64,000 nucleotides of DNA from Globodera rostochiensis (taxonomy: Eukaryota; Nematoda; Chromadorea; Rhabditida; Heteroderidae). Position 1 is the first letter of the stretch. Every line of letters begins with the position of its first letter. The DNA is taken from contig JAEVLN010000010.1 in NCBI GenBank assembly GCA_018350325.1, positions 186,001-250,000 on the forward strand, read 5' to 3'. Below, in pieces: positions 12,581 through 23,604 of the stretch. Both the position numbers and the translations under genes were made by a program. The notes beneath the pieces are model-generated. The model ran no database searches. It saw only the letters and a program-made list of their open reading frames with translations, and was not told the DNA's origin.

Positions 12581-13616
12581 AAATTTATTTGTGAAATTTT
12601 GGCACATTTACTGGTTAATCGACATTTGCGCCATGACATTCTGCATTTAAATAAAGCATCAATCGGCGAATTGCGCTTAGTCTTTCAGTAAATCATAATT
12701 TTCGAGATTTTACGAAATTTTTGATTATTTGGCAAAGATGTTCAAATGAACAACCATTTTCTATTGTTTTTTTTTTGTCACCGTCCAACCCCTACAGGGC
12801 CAATTGTTCCAACACAAATTGACTTATCCGACATTAACACAAATGGTCGAACATGGCGGAGAGATGGCGGCGCAGTGCCGTTACAAATTTGGCACTGAAA
12901 CGGACAATGGTCAAATTGCCATGGGGACAGAAAAATCAAAAGTAAATAAATCCACCGGTTTAATTAAGCAACTCTTTAATAAGTTCAAATGATAGCAAAT
13001 TTGGGGGTACGCATCACTTCAGTGCCCACACTTCAGTGCCGGACACTTCAGTGCCCACACTTCAGTGCCGGACACTTCAGTGCCAGCACTTAAAAAGGCT
13101 ATAACTTTTTTTAAACTCAACGAAATCATACAATCAAGATGTCATTGGAAAGCTCTAAATGAGAAGAATCGTACAAAAAAAAAAGCCAAGGCGGTTCAAT
13201 CGTTTTTAAGAAGTTCAACGTGAAAAACACCCAAAATCAGGGCTTTTCATCAGTTTTATTGCAATAACTTTTTTACGAATTTTCTAATTGACTAGCGTTG
13301 GCTTAACAATAGCTTTTAAAAGCTTAGAGCTTTTCAATGACATCTTGATTGTTTGATTTGGTTGAGTTTAAAGAAAGTTATAGCCTTTTAATTGCTGGCA
13401 CTGAAGTGTCCGGCACTGAAGTGTGGGCACTGAAGTGTGCGGCACTGAAGTGTGGGCACTGAAATGATCGCCGCCGCAAATTTGGACTTTTAGATGGCCG
13501 ATTTGTACCAAGCATATCTCGAAAGAGCAAAAAAATCGCCCACTGAAATTCGTGATGAAATTGATGCTTTTAAAGTGTCGCTTCAAATGGTCCACATGAA
13601 ACCAATGGATAAGTAA
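12581..13616 (+). CDS. Short conserved-looking gene of unknown function, 5' end unresolved
   Basis: Three exons join in phase: an open piece ending at 12687 (donor gtaaat, phase 2), 12798-12941 (acceptor cctacag, donor gtaaat, phase 0) and 13494-13616 (acceptor ttttag, stop TAA). The joined product has an N-terminal piece reading DILHLNKASIGELRLVFQ and ends in KPMDK. No start codon in frame is visible, so a further 5' exon is missing or the gene is broken. No family is recognised. The last intron is mostly occupied by a foldback-type transposon (13005-13475). The sequence just after the stop is duplicated at 26484. Confidence 0.45.
13005..13475. mobile_element. Foldback-type element with CACTTCAGTGCC tandem termini
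   Basis: 471-bp element flanked by an exact 10-bp direct repeat gcaaatttgg (12995-13004 and 13476-13485). Each end is a tandem array of cacttcagtgcc-like words in opposite orientation, followed by an inverted copy of ggctataactttttttaaac-type sequence, giving long inverted repeats of about 130 bp with a short centre. No coding capacity. It sits in the last intron of the small gene ending at 13616. Confidence 0.8.
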
Positions 13617-13868
13617 AATGAATTAAACGATAAAAGAAATTCATTAACGTAGAATTTGTTGTGTTATTTCAATTTTTAAAATTATTAATCCAAAGGATTT
13701 GCTGTTTCTACCCTCATAGATATTTTATTGTCTTTATCTCCAACTCTAGATTCTCTACCTTGATATTTTATGTGTTATTTTAATTTTGCTTTATTTTGGC
13801 ATTTTGGAAAATTTCTAACAAAATGCAATGGCACGTTTTTGATTTAAATATTTATCAGTTTTTTCTTT
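13617..13868. repeat. Segment duplicated at 26484-27450
   Basis: The DNA downstream of the stop at 13616 (starting aattaaacgataaaagaaat, through gatttgctgtttctac, to cacgtttttgatttaaa) recurs at 26484-26646 and resumes at 27356-27450, where a 709-bp element interrupts it. The copy here is uninterrupted at the corresponding point. Confidence 0.8.
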
Positions 13869-14464
13869 TTTAAATCGTAAATGTCGTATTAATTATGTAA
13901 GGCAATTTTCGATTAATCGATGCTCGCTGCCCCCCGTTAATCAAGAGATCGGTTGTCACAAACACCGACCGACTGATTTGTGAGTCGAACGAACTCTGCC
14001 CGTTCATTGCCTTGCCACAGCCTCCTCTTTCTGTCCTTATCACGTCCCCCCCCCCCCTCGACCGATTAAATTTTAATTCGTTTTGTGCCCCCCCCCCTTA
14101 ATTAGTTTTGTGCCCCCCCCCTCCTTAATTAGTTGTGTGCCCCCCCCCCCCTCTCACATCCCCCACCTGCTCCGTGTCGTTTATTATTCATTTATTCCAC
14201 ACATTCAAAGTGTTTTTTTTTCAAGTTCATTAACGTATTTATCAGCAAAGATTCTTTGTTTTTTTTTACCAATGAGTCAGTCGGTGCCGTGTCTCTGTTA
14301 AGCATTGGAGTCGAAGACTAAAAGCTCTTAAAATTGTACAAAATTGCATTAACTGTGCTTACTGTATATATAGTAGGTAAATTGCCTGAAGAAAAGGTAG
14401 AATTTATGACTCGACAGCAGCACTAAAAATCGCTAAATTGCTTTGCCCAAATTTCGGCCCTGAC
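13869..14464. other. Polypyrimidine-rich interval upstream of the NFAT-like gene
   Basis: Contains several runs of 7-10 C residues around 14047-14152, repeated ttaattag-gttttgtgcc units, and AT-rich sequence. No convincing exon. It may include the promoter of the gene starting at 14465. Confidence 0.4.
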
Positions 14465-14854
14465 ATGACGTCATCGTCTTCCTCATCAAATTCATCGTCA
14501 TCATCATCATCAACAAACTACAGTAGGAATGGGCCGACGAACAACCGCACAACGCACAACAATAACAATTATTTCCAACAGGTTCAAGTCGATTAATTCA
14601 CCGATTAATGCAAGCTTAACTAAAAAATCGATTAATTCAAATCCGATTAATGGTATTTGTTATGACAATTACAGGCACTGGCCTGCCTGTGTTCTTTGTT
14701 TTAATTAACTGTGTATCGAATTACAATTCCTGGATTTAAAATTAAAATTAAAAAGTTCACCCTTATTAATTAAAATTCGCAGAATGCGGTCGGATGGATG
14801 GATACGTTGTGGGCTCCACCACAACATGCCAATGTTGAGTTGCACACGCTGGGC

Positions 14855-14885
<31 letters not shown>

Positions 14886-17800
14886 CTGCATTCGTTGAGC
14901 ATTACAGTAGAGCCGAGTCACCAAACGGTAAATCTTACCGTAATCAACACCAGCGAGAGTTGATTATGATATCACCAAACAACTGTTACGAAGCGGCAGC
15001 TGTGCCACGGGCATCAATTGACAAAGATTTAGTGGATTACGGTAAAAACGTAATGCGTTTCAGAGGAGCACTTAATTTCAAGGAGTTGCATGTGAGCAAC
15101 AGTCGTCGCCTCCGCTGAAATTGGCACGGCCTGGGCCGATTGGTGGTTGCACAGCGGAGGCACAACGCCAGCCGCCCAACGAGCAGCGCCAAATTCAAAA
15201 CGGTCAACCAATGGTAGCAGTGGAGTTGGGCCGATGTTCGGCAGGAGTGCAGCAGCAACGACAGTTATCGAATAATAACAACGTCAGCGAGCTGTTACCA
15301 AGCGAATGCAAGCTGGTAGTGCTAAGACAGGTTGACAATTTTTATTACCTAATTAAGACAATAAAATATATAAAAAAATAAATTCTCGAAAATTTGGTCA
15401 TTTTTATTTTTGTAGCCGGAGGAACAACATCGCGCGCGTTACGCTTCCGAAGGCAGTCGCGGTGCGATCAAAGACCGCAGTGGGACATCATTTTGCACCA
15501 TTCAGGTCCATATGAGTAGAGGCCTTGGATTTTTAAGTGTTAAAAAACCCGATTTAGTGTACCTAAATAAGTTCTAAAACGCTCAAAATAGGTACTAAAA
15601 ACAAAGTGGATGCTAAATAGTGACCAAAAATGACCAAATATTTGTCTTTTTGAAAAGAAAAATGTTTCAAAATTTTCGATCTTTAGGAGTGCATTTTTGG
15701 TCAAGAAAAAGTTCATTTTTAGGGTCTACATATTTTTCGAAAAAATTAAAGTTGGTCGAGGAAACTCCCGAATTTGCACTTTCAAAAAACACAGGTTAAA
15801 TCTTGACAAGATTTAAAATTGAATTTTATTGGATTTTTTCTTAATAAATTTTTCAAAAAAAACATGCCGAAGGTTTTATAGGTGCTACCGCTCTAATTCA
15901 AAAAATTTCGAAAGAATGGCTATTTTTGGGATTCTTTTATCAACACCTATACGCAAAAATAAGTAAACCCCTAAAAATCCGGGCCTAATTATGAGCTCAA
16001 AAAAACAATTTTTGTTAAGCTTTTGGGTCACTATCGTCCCACTCGACTCGAACTGTAAGTTTAATGAACAAATTACTCGAAAAGTTATTCCACTTTAAAA
16101 ATGTTGCGAATTAAATAATTAATAAATGTTGAGAATTAAATAATTAATAAATGTTGAGAATTAAATAATTAATAATGTTGAGAATTAAATAATTAATAAA
16201 TGTTGAGAATTAAATAATTAATAATGTTTTATATTTTATCTTTGCCGCACAACGTACGGATGAGAACACTTTTGTAGTGCACAACCTCTACAGATTGGTG
16301 CACGTGTCAGGCAAGTCGTCGACGGTAACATTTTTTAAGGGGTTAATGCAATTTTAAAAAAAATGTATTTTTATTATTTTTTGGACAACCCCCTGTCGAC
16401 GATTGGTCACTGAGCACGGCACAGAACGACTGGTGGGCTTGGGGATCAGGGATCTCAGAATGCCCTATTTTTATGGCAAATGCCATAATTTTAGAAATTT
16501 GCCATATTTCCACACTTGCCATAATTTTGCCATATTTTAGAACTTTGTGAAAAATGTCATTTTTTAAGGAAAAAAATGAGAATTTTTCGAAAATTGTGCT
16601 CTTGATTCGTACAATTTGAAGTTTTTGGTTGCAAATCTCTTAACAAATTGAGTCAAAAATTCTAGATTTTTTTCGGCGGCGCCTATCGGCACCGCCGACC
16701 CCTCTCCCCGAGTAGTGAAGCTGAATTCTCAAAAAAAAAAAATTGTTTTTTAAAAATCCCATAAGAAAAACTGCCATAAAATGCCATATTTTTGGCCCTT
16801 CGATGCCATAAAAATGCCATATTTTTGGCCCTTCGATGCCATAAAAATGCCATATTTTCTCCAAGGTGATCTGAGATCCCTGTTGGGGATCCAAAAAGAG
16901 TTTACGGAGAGTAACCATTTGAGGAGGTCATGCTACGGCCCGAGAATGGAATGGTTGTTGTGTAAGTGGAAATATTAAACATCTCCAAATTGGCAACGCG
17001 AATTTTTTTAAATTATAAAAAACTCAGTTTTTTAGATTGGACTGTGTTGGCATAATGAAAATTTGCGCATATGGCGCAAACAACAACAATCGAAATGCGC
17101 TCTCAAATTGTTTGGCACCGGGCCGTAAGTCCTCAAATAGTCGGCATCAACGACGAACAAAAGCGCGTGCGGACGGCACGGAACGAGCGGATGCTAGCAA
17201 AAATGCCAAACAACAGCAACAGCACTTGGAGCCGACTGAACGGTGCCAAAACGACGTGCACATTGTAGCACAGTGCGAACTGCTAGAGGGACGGATGCTT
17301 CAAATGCACACAGAGGCTATTCGATGCGGTCAGCGAGAGGAACAAATTAAATGCAAAAATGTGTCGTCAATTAAATTAGTGAAAAATAAATTAAATAAAA
17401 TTGGATACGCGTTTTTTATTGGTCAAATTTTCTATGAATCAAATTTCTGAATCTGAAAAGACCGATTCCGGATGACGGATCATTCGACGAAACTCTGAAT
17501 TAATCAGAAGTCAAAAAAAAAAGTAATGTTTTTAGAAATAATCAATTTAATTTATTTATTTTTGCTGCAGTGCAACAGCTCGGCTGCCCGGACGTGCTGA
17601 AAATGTCGCTGCACGAGGCGTCCTCCAGCGGTGGCCAACAGCTGTTCATCATCGGACGAAATTTTAACCCAAAAAATTTGCGCGTGTTGTTTCGCGAGTA
17701 CAACAACGGTTTTGTTCCAATTTTTGCACAACCTGTGCACATATTTTTGCTTCCATTTTTGCCTTTTTATAGAGCTTTGATCGTACTGAGACCGTCCTCT

Positions 17801-19307
17801 ACCCTTTTTTTAATGATTTAATTAGCCAAAAAATATATTTATGCAATTAAATTGATCACATAATTAATTTTTCAGATGGAGCTCTGGGATGGAGTGCGGA
17901 GGCAAAGCTTGACCAACGACTCGTGCATCAGGCATTTTATAAAATATTAATTTAAAGTTTTTCGAGACTGGTTGCTTAATAGAGACCGACCGATCAAGAA
18001 GATCTCATTGATTTTTGAGATTTTCAATCAAAATCTCGATCGGTTAAACTGTCGAGCCGACATTTGGTTAACCGAATAACCTCAAAAGGCACCACCCACC
18101 TTTTGTCTGTCCGGCTATTACCTTCTCTTTTTTGTTTGTTAATAATTTTTGAAAACATTGCAAACCGGGGCAGAATGGATTTTTTAAAATTTTTTTTTTT
18201 TTTAAATGCCCGGGGGCAAAATTCACTAAATTTTCTCATGTAATTCATTCAAAGTGTCACATTGTGTGCACGGTGCCCACCTACCAGCACCTGAACAGAA
18301 GTGCCCTGGTGTCCGTTACTGTGATCTGCGGGCCTAAACAATCGCATCCAATCAACTTCTCCTACGCTGCTTGCCGTGAATTTTGAAATTGCCTAAATTT
18401 TCCATTTTAGGCCATTCCACCTAAAAAACAAATTGTTTATATAGGGCCACAATTTATATGAAATCCGATATTTTTTTTTGCGCACTCGGAACAGCGTATA
18501 AATACCATAAATTATGTTTTTAGCTCTGGTTGGAGCTTCTAGAGCCCATTTTATAATCCATTTTTTCCATATTTCGCCATTTTTCAAAAATTCCTTAACA
18601 AAAATGCAATAAAAACGAAAAATACACCCCTAAAGATCGACTTTTTAAAAGTTTTCAAAAATACACCCCTAAAATTGACATTTTTGGCAACAAAAAATTC
18701 TGCCTCCAAAAAAAATGAAAATTTTTAAAATTCCGCTTATTTTAAAAATTTTTTTCTAAAATGCCTTTAATTTACATATAAAAATTTTTATTTCTCTTAT
18801 TTTCGTCCATATTTTGATTACCTATATTTCGTCCATATTTTTTTGCCCATATTTCGTCCATATTTTGCAATTTTTCATCCATATTTTATGGCCATATTTC
18901 GAGATTTTTTATCCATATAAATTGCGGTTGGCCCTATTTATAAATAACAACAAAAAAAAAATGCCAACAGAAGAACGAAAGAACACGTTCGTTCGGCCTC
19001 TCAATGTTTTGCAATTTGTTTAGAGCGCGAATTTGACGATGATGATTGGCGTCCGCCCGACTGTTCCACCGTCACCGGTGGTTACGGCAACAACATTGTT
19101 GTCTCCCCCGGCACTTACGGGTAAAAGAACAAGCAACAAAAGCGGCTAATACTATTTTAATAACATTAACATTTTAGTTTTGGGACGTTCAATCAGCACA
19201 TAGCATATGGCAGTCAAAATTTGCGGCAAAAGTTTAGCACCGATCGTCTGTGGACGAGCACAAACTGTGCCGATGTCGAGTTGTTGTCCAATGAGGGAAA
19301 CTTTTGA
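14465..19307 (+). CDS. NFAT5-like Rel-homology transcription factor, about 14 exons
   Basis: Exons read 14465-14581, 14783-15041, 15155-15330, 15416-15505, 16020-16054, ~16230-16324, ~16388-16432, 16924-16961, 17036-~17111, 17571-~17708, 17876-17931, 18255-~18372, 19024-19120 and 19178-19307. The N-terminus is Ser-, Asn- and Gln-rich, as in transactivation regions. The Rel-homology core follows: EEQHRARYASEGSRGAIKD (DNA-recognition segment), LLGHYRPTRLEL, HNLYRLVHVSGKSST, PCRRLVTEHGTERL, EVMLRPENGMVVVLDCVGIM. The IPT/Ig-like dimerisation part follows: GGQQLFIIGRNFNPKNLRV, GWSAEAKLDQRLVHQ, CTVPTYQHLNRSALVSVTV, HPINFSYA. Order and spacing match the NFAT family, closest by eye to NFAT5. It should bind DNA in the nucleus. 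Acceptors before ~16230 and ~16388 lack a visible AG. The donor after 17931 is GC. A hAT MITE occupies the intron before 16924. The links around 17110 and 18372 are uncertain. Confidence 0.8.
16095..16235. repeat. Tandem repeat of ~26 bp directly before an NFAT-like exon
   Basis: About five copies of a taataaatgttgagaattaaa-type unit, some missing one base. The array runs up to the point where the next conserved coding residues begin and may have replaced or obscured the 3' splice site. Confidence 0.75.
16447..16882. mobile_element. hAT-type MITE in an intron of the NFAT-like gene
   Basis: 436-bp element beginning cagggatctcagaatgcc and ending gatctgagatccctg, with an exact 8-bp target duplication ttggggat (16439-16446 and 16883-16890). 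It carries no coding capacity. The interior has repeated atgccata words and the core ggcgcctatcggcaccgccg shared with the elements at 19512 and 59663. It separates the exon ending at 16432 from the one starting at 16924. Confidence 0.85.
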
Positions 19308-19511
19308 CAAAATGACACAGAATTTAAATTTGGAAGGACAAAATCTGCCACCAAAAATAGAAACATGCTTCTGGAGACAGCGAGCGCGTCGTTCTTTCGT
19401 TTTTGTAACAAATTGTCTAAAATGCTCTAAAAAATGTAAAAATAGAAAATAAATATTCTTAAAAAGCTTTTAAGTGATGTTTTCTACAACAAAGGTCCCC
19501 CACACACCACC

Positions 19512-19907
19512 CAGGAATGCCAAATGCCCTTTATTAATGGCAAATGAATTTACCCATTACATTTGCCATTTCTCCACACTTGCCATTATTTTGCCATTTC
19601 TTGGAACTTTGGGAAAAATTCTCATTTTTTGAGGGAAAAATGAGGGCGCTTGTCGGAGATAGTGCTTTCTCGTACAATTTGAAGTTGTTGGTTGTAAATG
19701 TCTTAACAATTCGAGTCAAAAATTCGAAATTTTTTCGGCAGCGCCTATCGGCACCTCCGACCCCCCCCCGCCACCCCTGAAGTAGTGGTTTTTTTGAAAT
19801 TCGTTAAGAAAAATTGTCATTACAATGCCATTTTTTGGACTCCTTGATGCCATTACAATGCCATTTCTTATTTGCCATTTTTTCTCGAAGGTGAGTTGGC
19901 ATCCCTG
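19512..19907. mobile_element. hAT-type MITE, second copy
   Basis: 396-bp element from caggaatgccaaatgccc to ggcatccctg, with an exact 8-bp target duplication acaccacc (19504-19511 and 19908-19915). Same family as 16447-16882, judging by the atgccatt repeats and the gcgcctatcggcacc core. It lies just downstream of the NFAT-like stop. Confidence 0.85.
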
Positions 19908-19941
19908 ACACCACCATTTTTACTCAAATAGAATTTTGCAG

Positions 19942-20006
19942 GGCACAAGCAATTGCGCAGTGCAGACGATAAAATCTCCGATCACGAGCTAGATCAAACC
20001 GTGTAG
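19942..20006 (+). CDS. Possible isolated terminal exon
   Basis: Preceded by a strong acceptor (ttttgcag) and open for 21 codons to a TAG, encoding a charged peptide ending DHELDQTV. It could be an alternative last exon of the NFAT-like gene, displaced by the MITE at 19512, or chance. No partner donor was identified. Confidence 0.25.
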
Positions 20007-20243
20007 TTTGTGAATGGTTTTGGACCGAAAAGAAAAGATGGAACGACTACATTTAAAATGCTTCTAATTATTTCATTACATTTAAAATGCTTCCGTTAAT
20101 TATTTCATTGAAATACAAAAATTAACATGTAATTAAATGAGGGCGGACATTGCCTCAATTTTAGCACATGGCACTAAAAATAATTGATCAGTTTAACATA
20201 GCATACCCTAAAATTAATTTGCAGCTGACCGACTCGGTGGCAC

Positions 20244-20990
20244 GACTTTTCGTCAATGGACTTTTCGTCAACGGACTCTTCGTCAACGACTTTTCGTCAA
20301 CGGACTCTTCGTCAATGACTTTTCGTCATTGGACTATTCGTCAACGACATTTCGTCAATAAGAAAGAATTAAAAAAACAACAAATTTTAATTAAATTTAA
20401 GTCAACACAATTTTTCGGAATAGTTAAGTTTACTTGTCGCACAAAAAAAAATTTAAAAAGGGTTTTAAGCAATTCTGAGAAGTACTCGGGGGTTATCGAG
20501 GTTGCTGATCACGAATATGACAACAGATTATCACATGAATCAGCTGATTATCATTTCAACATTATGATTTTTTGAAAAAAAATTTAAAAATGCAAGAAAG
20601 GCCTCAAAATCATTCAAAAACATCATATTACAAGAAAACAGCAAGTAATGATCGAATTGAGCTTTTCGGATGATTTTTAGCGTGTTTTTGAAGGCTAAAA
20701 TTGATTTCTGAAAAATTTTTGAAATTTCAAAAAACCTTTGAATTCGGGTCCGGAGTTCGAAATTGGTCGAAATGGAGGTCAGAATCGGCTTCTTCGCCGC
20801 GAATAACCCTAGACTTGAAAATTTGGTGTTAGCTTAAATTTAATTAAAATTTGTTGTTTTTTTAATTCTTTCTTATTGACGAAATGTCGTTGACGAATAG
20901 TCCAATGACGAAAAGTCATTGACGAAGAGTCCGTTGACGAAAAGTCGTTGACGAAGAGTCCGTTGACGAAAAGTCCATTGACGAAAAGTC
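20244..20990. mobile_element. Foldback-type element with TTTTCGTCAACGGAC tandem termini
   Basis: 747-bp element with near-perfect inverted termini of about 160 bp (20244-20402 and 20833-20990). The outer part of each terminus is a tandem array of the words gacttttcgtcaatg and gactcttcgtcaacg. The inner part is the inverted ttaattaaatttaag segment. The centre has no coding potential. No clean target duplication was found. Confidence 0.8.
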
Positions 20991-21927
20991 ATGGAACCAC
21001 TGACTCTAATGTGGGAAAGTAAACCTAAGAATGTGTTCGAGAATCGTTATTGCTCAAAATTCGGTAAATTACCAAAAATATTACTTTAAAGAATCATAAT
21101 ACATATTTCTACATTTTCTTCTTTTTTTTTTGTATTTGGATTTTTTAACAAAATTGCCTATTTGTTACGATTAGCCATTATCTCCGTCAGCGATCAGCTG
21201 AATGGAGGTCGTGGCTTAGAGGATCAGTAGGGATTGTCGGTGCTTTCTCTGTGAAACATTCAACACTAACATAATACACACAGGAAGCGTGTAGTAATGG
21301 GAATGCAATGTTGCCATTTTGTCGCGTAGGTGGAAAAATTGCTAAAAAAGTCAATCAATTTCATTTTAATAATATTTTTAATGAATTTCAAAAAGCCATC
21401 TCCACTCTCATCCGCCATCTCAATCATTCATTTTATGTGGCGAAAACTTTTTCTTTTTGTGCAATTTACCATTTTAAGTGTGCCTGTCTCTCTGCCGGCC
21501 GTCCCCGCAATTAGGAAAAAAGCTGCTGCCCCGATCCGGATCATTAAGCATTGTTTATGCGCACGAATAGATCCGGATTCCGGAACCCCGAAAATTGAGG
21601 CGTGGAAGAATCGCTGGGGGGGGGGGACACATATTAGCAGAAGGAATGCACACAAACAAACCAATTCCTTTATTTTTCCTCAACATTCTCTCTGTTCACC
21701 TCAATAGCCCCCATCCGCCGATCACATTCATTTGTTTAAACCAAAAATGTCTTCAACTCCAGGCAGAAGGGACGTTGAAAGTTGCGTGAAAAGGTGCCGA
21801 GCAAAAATTGTTGTTGTTGTGTAAAGTCCTTGAAATTTTATTATAAAAGTTTCTATTGCCCCAAAAAGGGCGCGCCTGCCCATCAGTTTGCTTGATGGAA
21901 CATTGCGCAGAAGGGGAGGGAATCAAC
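20991..21927. other. Interval with a weak secreted-peptide candidate
   Basis: Mostly non-coding. An open frame at 21330-21707 contains a hydrophobic stretch (LFLFVQFTILSVPVSLP) that could be a signal peptide after an internal Met, followed by a basic segment. There is no family match or splice support, so I do not call it a gene. Confidence 0.2.
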
Positions 21928-22104
21928 TAGGGTTGAGCCCCGACCCCTCGGGGGCGGGAAAAGTTGGGGTCGGGGTTTTCGTCCCCGAGCAAAAAAGTCG
22001 GGGTTCGGGGTTTTTCCCAGCTAAAACCCCGAAAAAAAAGTCGGGGTCGGGAACGAAAACCCCGACTAAAAAAAGTCGGGGTTCGGGGACGGGGCTCAAC
22101 CCTA
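21928..22104. mobile_element. Small GC-rich palindromic element with exact 8-bp duplication
   Basis: 177-bp element, tagggttgagccccg ... cggggctcaacccta, with perfect inverted ends and an exact target duplication gaatcaac (21920-21927 and 22105-22112). The interior is iterations of GTCGGGGTTCGGGG on alternating strands. Same family as 3066 and 26366. Confidence 0.85.
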
Positions 22105-22688
22105 GAATCAACAGTTTGTCTTTGGATCCACACGACGCAAAAGTTTTGGCACCTTTTATGATAGATTTTGCATAAAGTTGGTGAAATTTGTTCTCTAAAT
22201 CAGCGCTGGTCTTTTTTTTTTTTGAATTTTTACTGACGAACGAAAGTGATGAAATGCGCGTAAATCGGTAATTATCCCCCCCCCCCCCCCTCATTTAGTT
22301 GCGGATATCCCCGTGATATATTTCCACAAATAATTATGCGTTGAGGACATCTAGCCTATGTTTCGGGTTTATTTTCTCTGCCATTAAAATTTTTGCAAAA
22401 ATTTCAAAAATGTCAAATGCTTCTTCTCTCAAAAGTATTATATTAATGCGCCATATATAATCGCCCAATAACCTATTTTCCCCTCATTGTATGCGGATTT
22501 TGTTTCCGATTCACACAAAACAGCTGCAGAATTAATAGTGCATTTAAATCACAAATTCTATCTCTAAATAATCCCAAATTCTATCTCTAAATAATCCCAA
22601 ATTCTATCTCTAAATAATCCGAAAGCCGAACTTATACAATTTCTTTAAGCGTTGGTTATTGTTTTCAACAATTTAACATCCCAATAAA
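22105..22688. repeat. Upstream interval with a short tandem repeat
   Basis: Contains a 23-bp unit aattctatctctaaataatcc in three tandem copies at about 22555-22621. It lies about 70 bp upstream of the dioxygenase-like start codon. Otherwise AT-rich and non-coding. Confidence 0.6.
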
Positions 22689-23604
22689 ATGTTGCAAGTG
22701 TGGGAAATGGAGGCGTACCCCTGTGGAGATATGCGATTGCCCCACCACGTGTTCCCGCCCAAATTCATCCCGAACACTCAGCTGGTCGACCTGGCTAGCG
22801 TTCATTTGTTCAAGGTGGGCCAACTATTTTTAAATTTTTAAATTTCTATATATAAAAATTCGTGATAAAATAGCGTTAAAATTTGTGAAATACAAAAATA
22901 TTTAAAGGTGGACTTGGACGATACGGTGGCGATGAAGAAACGCTTGACTCTCATTAAAAGTGATTGGAAAGTGTGCGGCGCTGATGTCGTCACGCTGGAG
23001 AAGAGTTTGGGCTGCGGTCTGGAAAATAAGGTATATGTGTGCCTGATTGAGAGACTTGGTCGGGTTGTCGTGATCAGTTTTTTAAATCGGAATTGACAAA
23101 TGCGATCAAGATCATCGGTGAGAAATCCCAATTCGCGGATCCCAATATGACTTGTGTGAGCGTAAAAATGGGTTTCGAATTTTACTCAAGTTGAAAGAGA
23201 TGTGCGAACCGGCGGAGAGCACGGAGGACAGCGTACTGCTTGTGCTTGAGGGCGAGATGTATTACGACGTGGAATTTGATGAGGACAAATGGGTGCGAGT
23301 CCTGTTACGCCGTGGAGACCTCATTGTCGTGCCCAAGGGTTCATACTACCGTAGCACGCTGACGCCTACAGTAAGGCAGAGAGCAGTAAACAGTTGAAGA
23401 AAAATTGCAAAATTTAATTTTAAAAAATTAAAGAAAAAAACGTAATTTGTTTTCATTTACAATATTTTAAAATAATTAAATAAATAATTTAATCCGACTC
23501 GATCCATTGCATGCCAAAGTCAACAAACACAAATTGCTAAATTACAGAACTTTGTGAAACTTCAACGCTTCAACAAACAGCAGAACCAAATGGTCGTCGG
23601 TTAA
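22689..23604 (+). CDS. Acireductone dioxygenase-like protein lacking metal ligands
   Basis: Five exons (22689-22814, 22908-23030, 23078-23155, 23191-23370, 23548-23604), all phase 0 with GT-AG introns, give 187 residues, close to the usual size of acireductone dioxygenase. That is the cupin enzyme of the methionine salvage pathway. Family landmarks are present: MEAYPCGDMRLPHH at the N-terminus, LEGEMYYDV, then DKWVRVLLRRGDLIVVPKG and NFVKLQRF at the C-terminus. The canonical iron/nickel ligands are absent: the HxHxxxE block aligns with Ala117, Ser119 and Ser123, and the fourth His aligns with Tyr162. The protein is therefore predicted to be a catalytically dead pseudoenzyme. The tail after the last strand is short (ends MVVG). 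Splice sites and frame look intact, so a decayed pseudogene is less likely than a retained non-enzymatic role. No signal peptide. Confidence 0.8.

Noticed and set aside
16781..16978. Coding frame through the MITE end and the NFAT-like exon (GIQKEFTESNHLRR)
   Set aside because: I first took this as an exon split by the MITE. The frame that matches the Rel-homology motif (EVMLRPENG) starts at the acceptor before 16924, so the MITE is intronic.
22105..22300. Telomere-like or homopolymer C tract as a chromosome-end signal
   Set aside because: No TTAGGC arrays occur anywhere in the window; the tracts are simple C runs.
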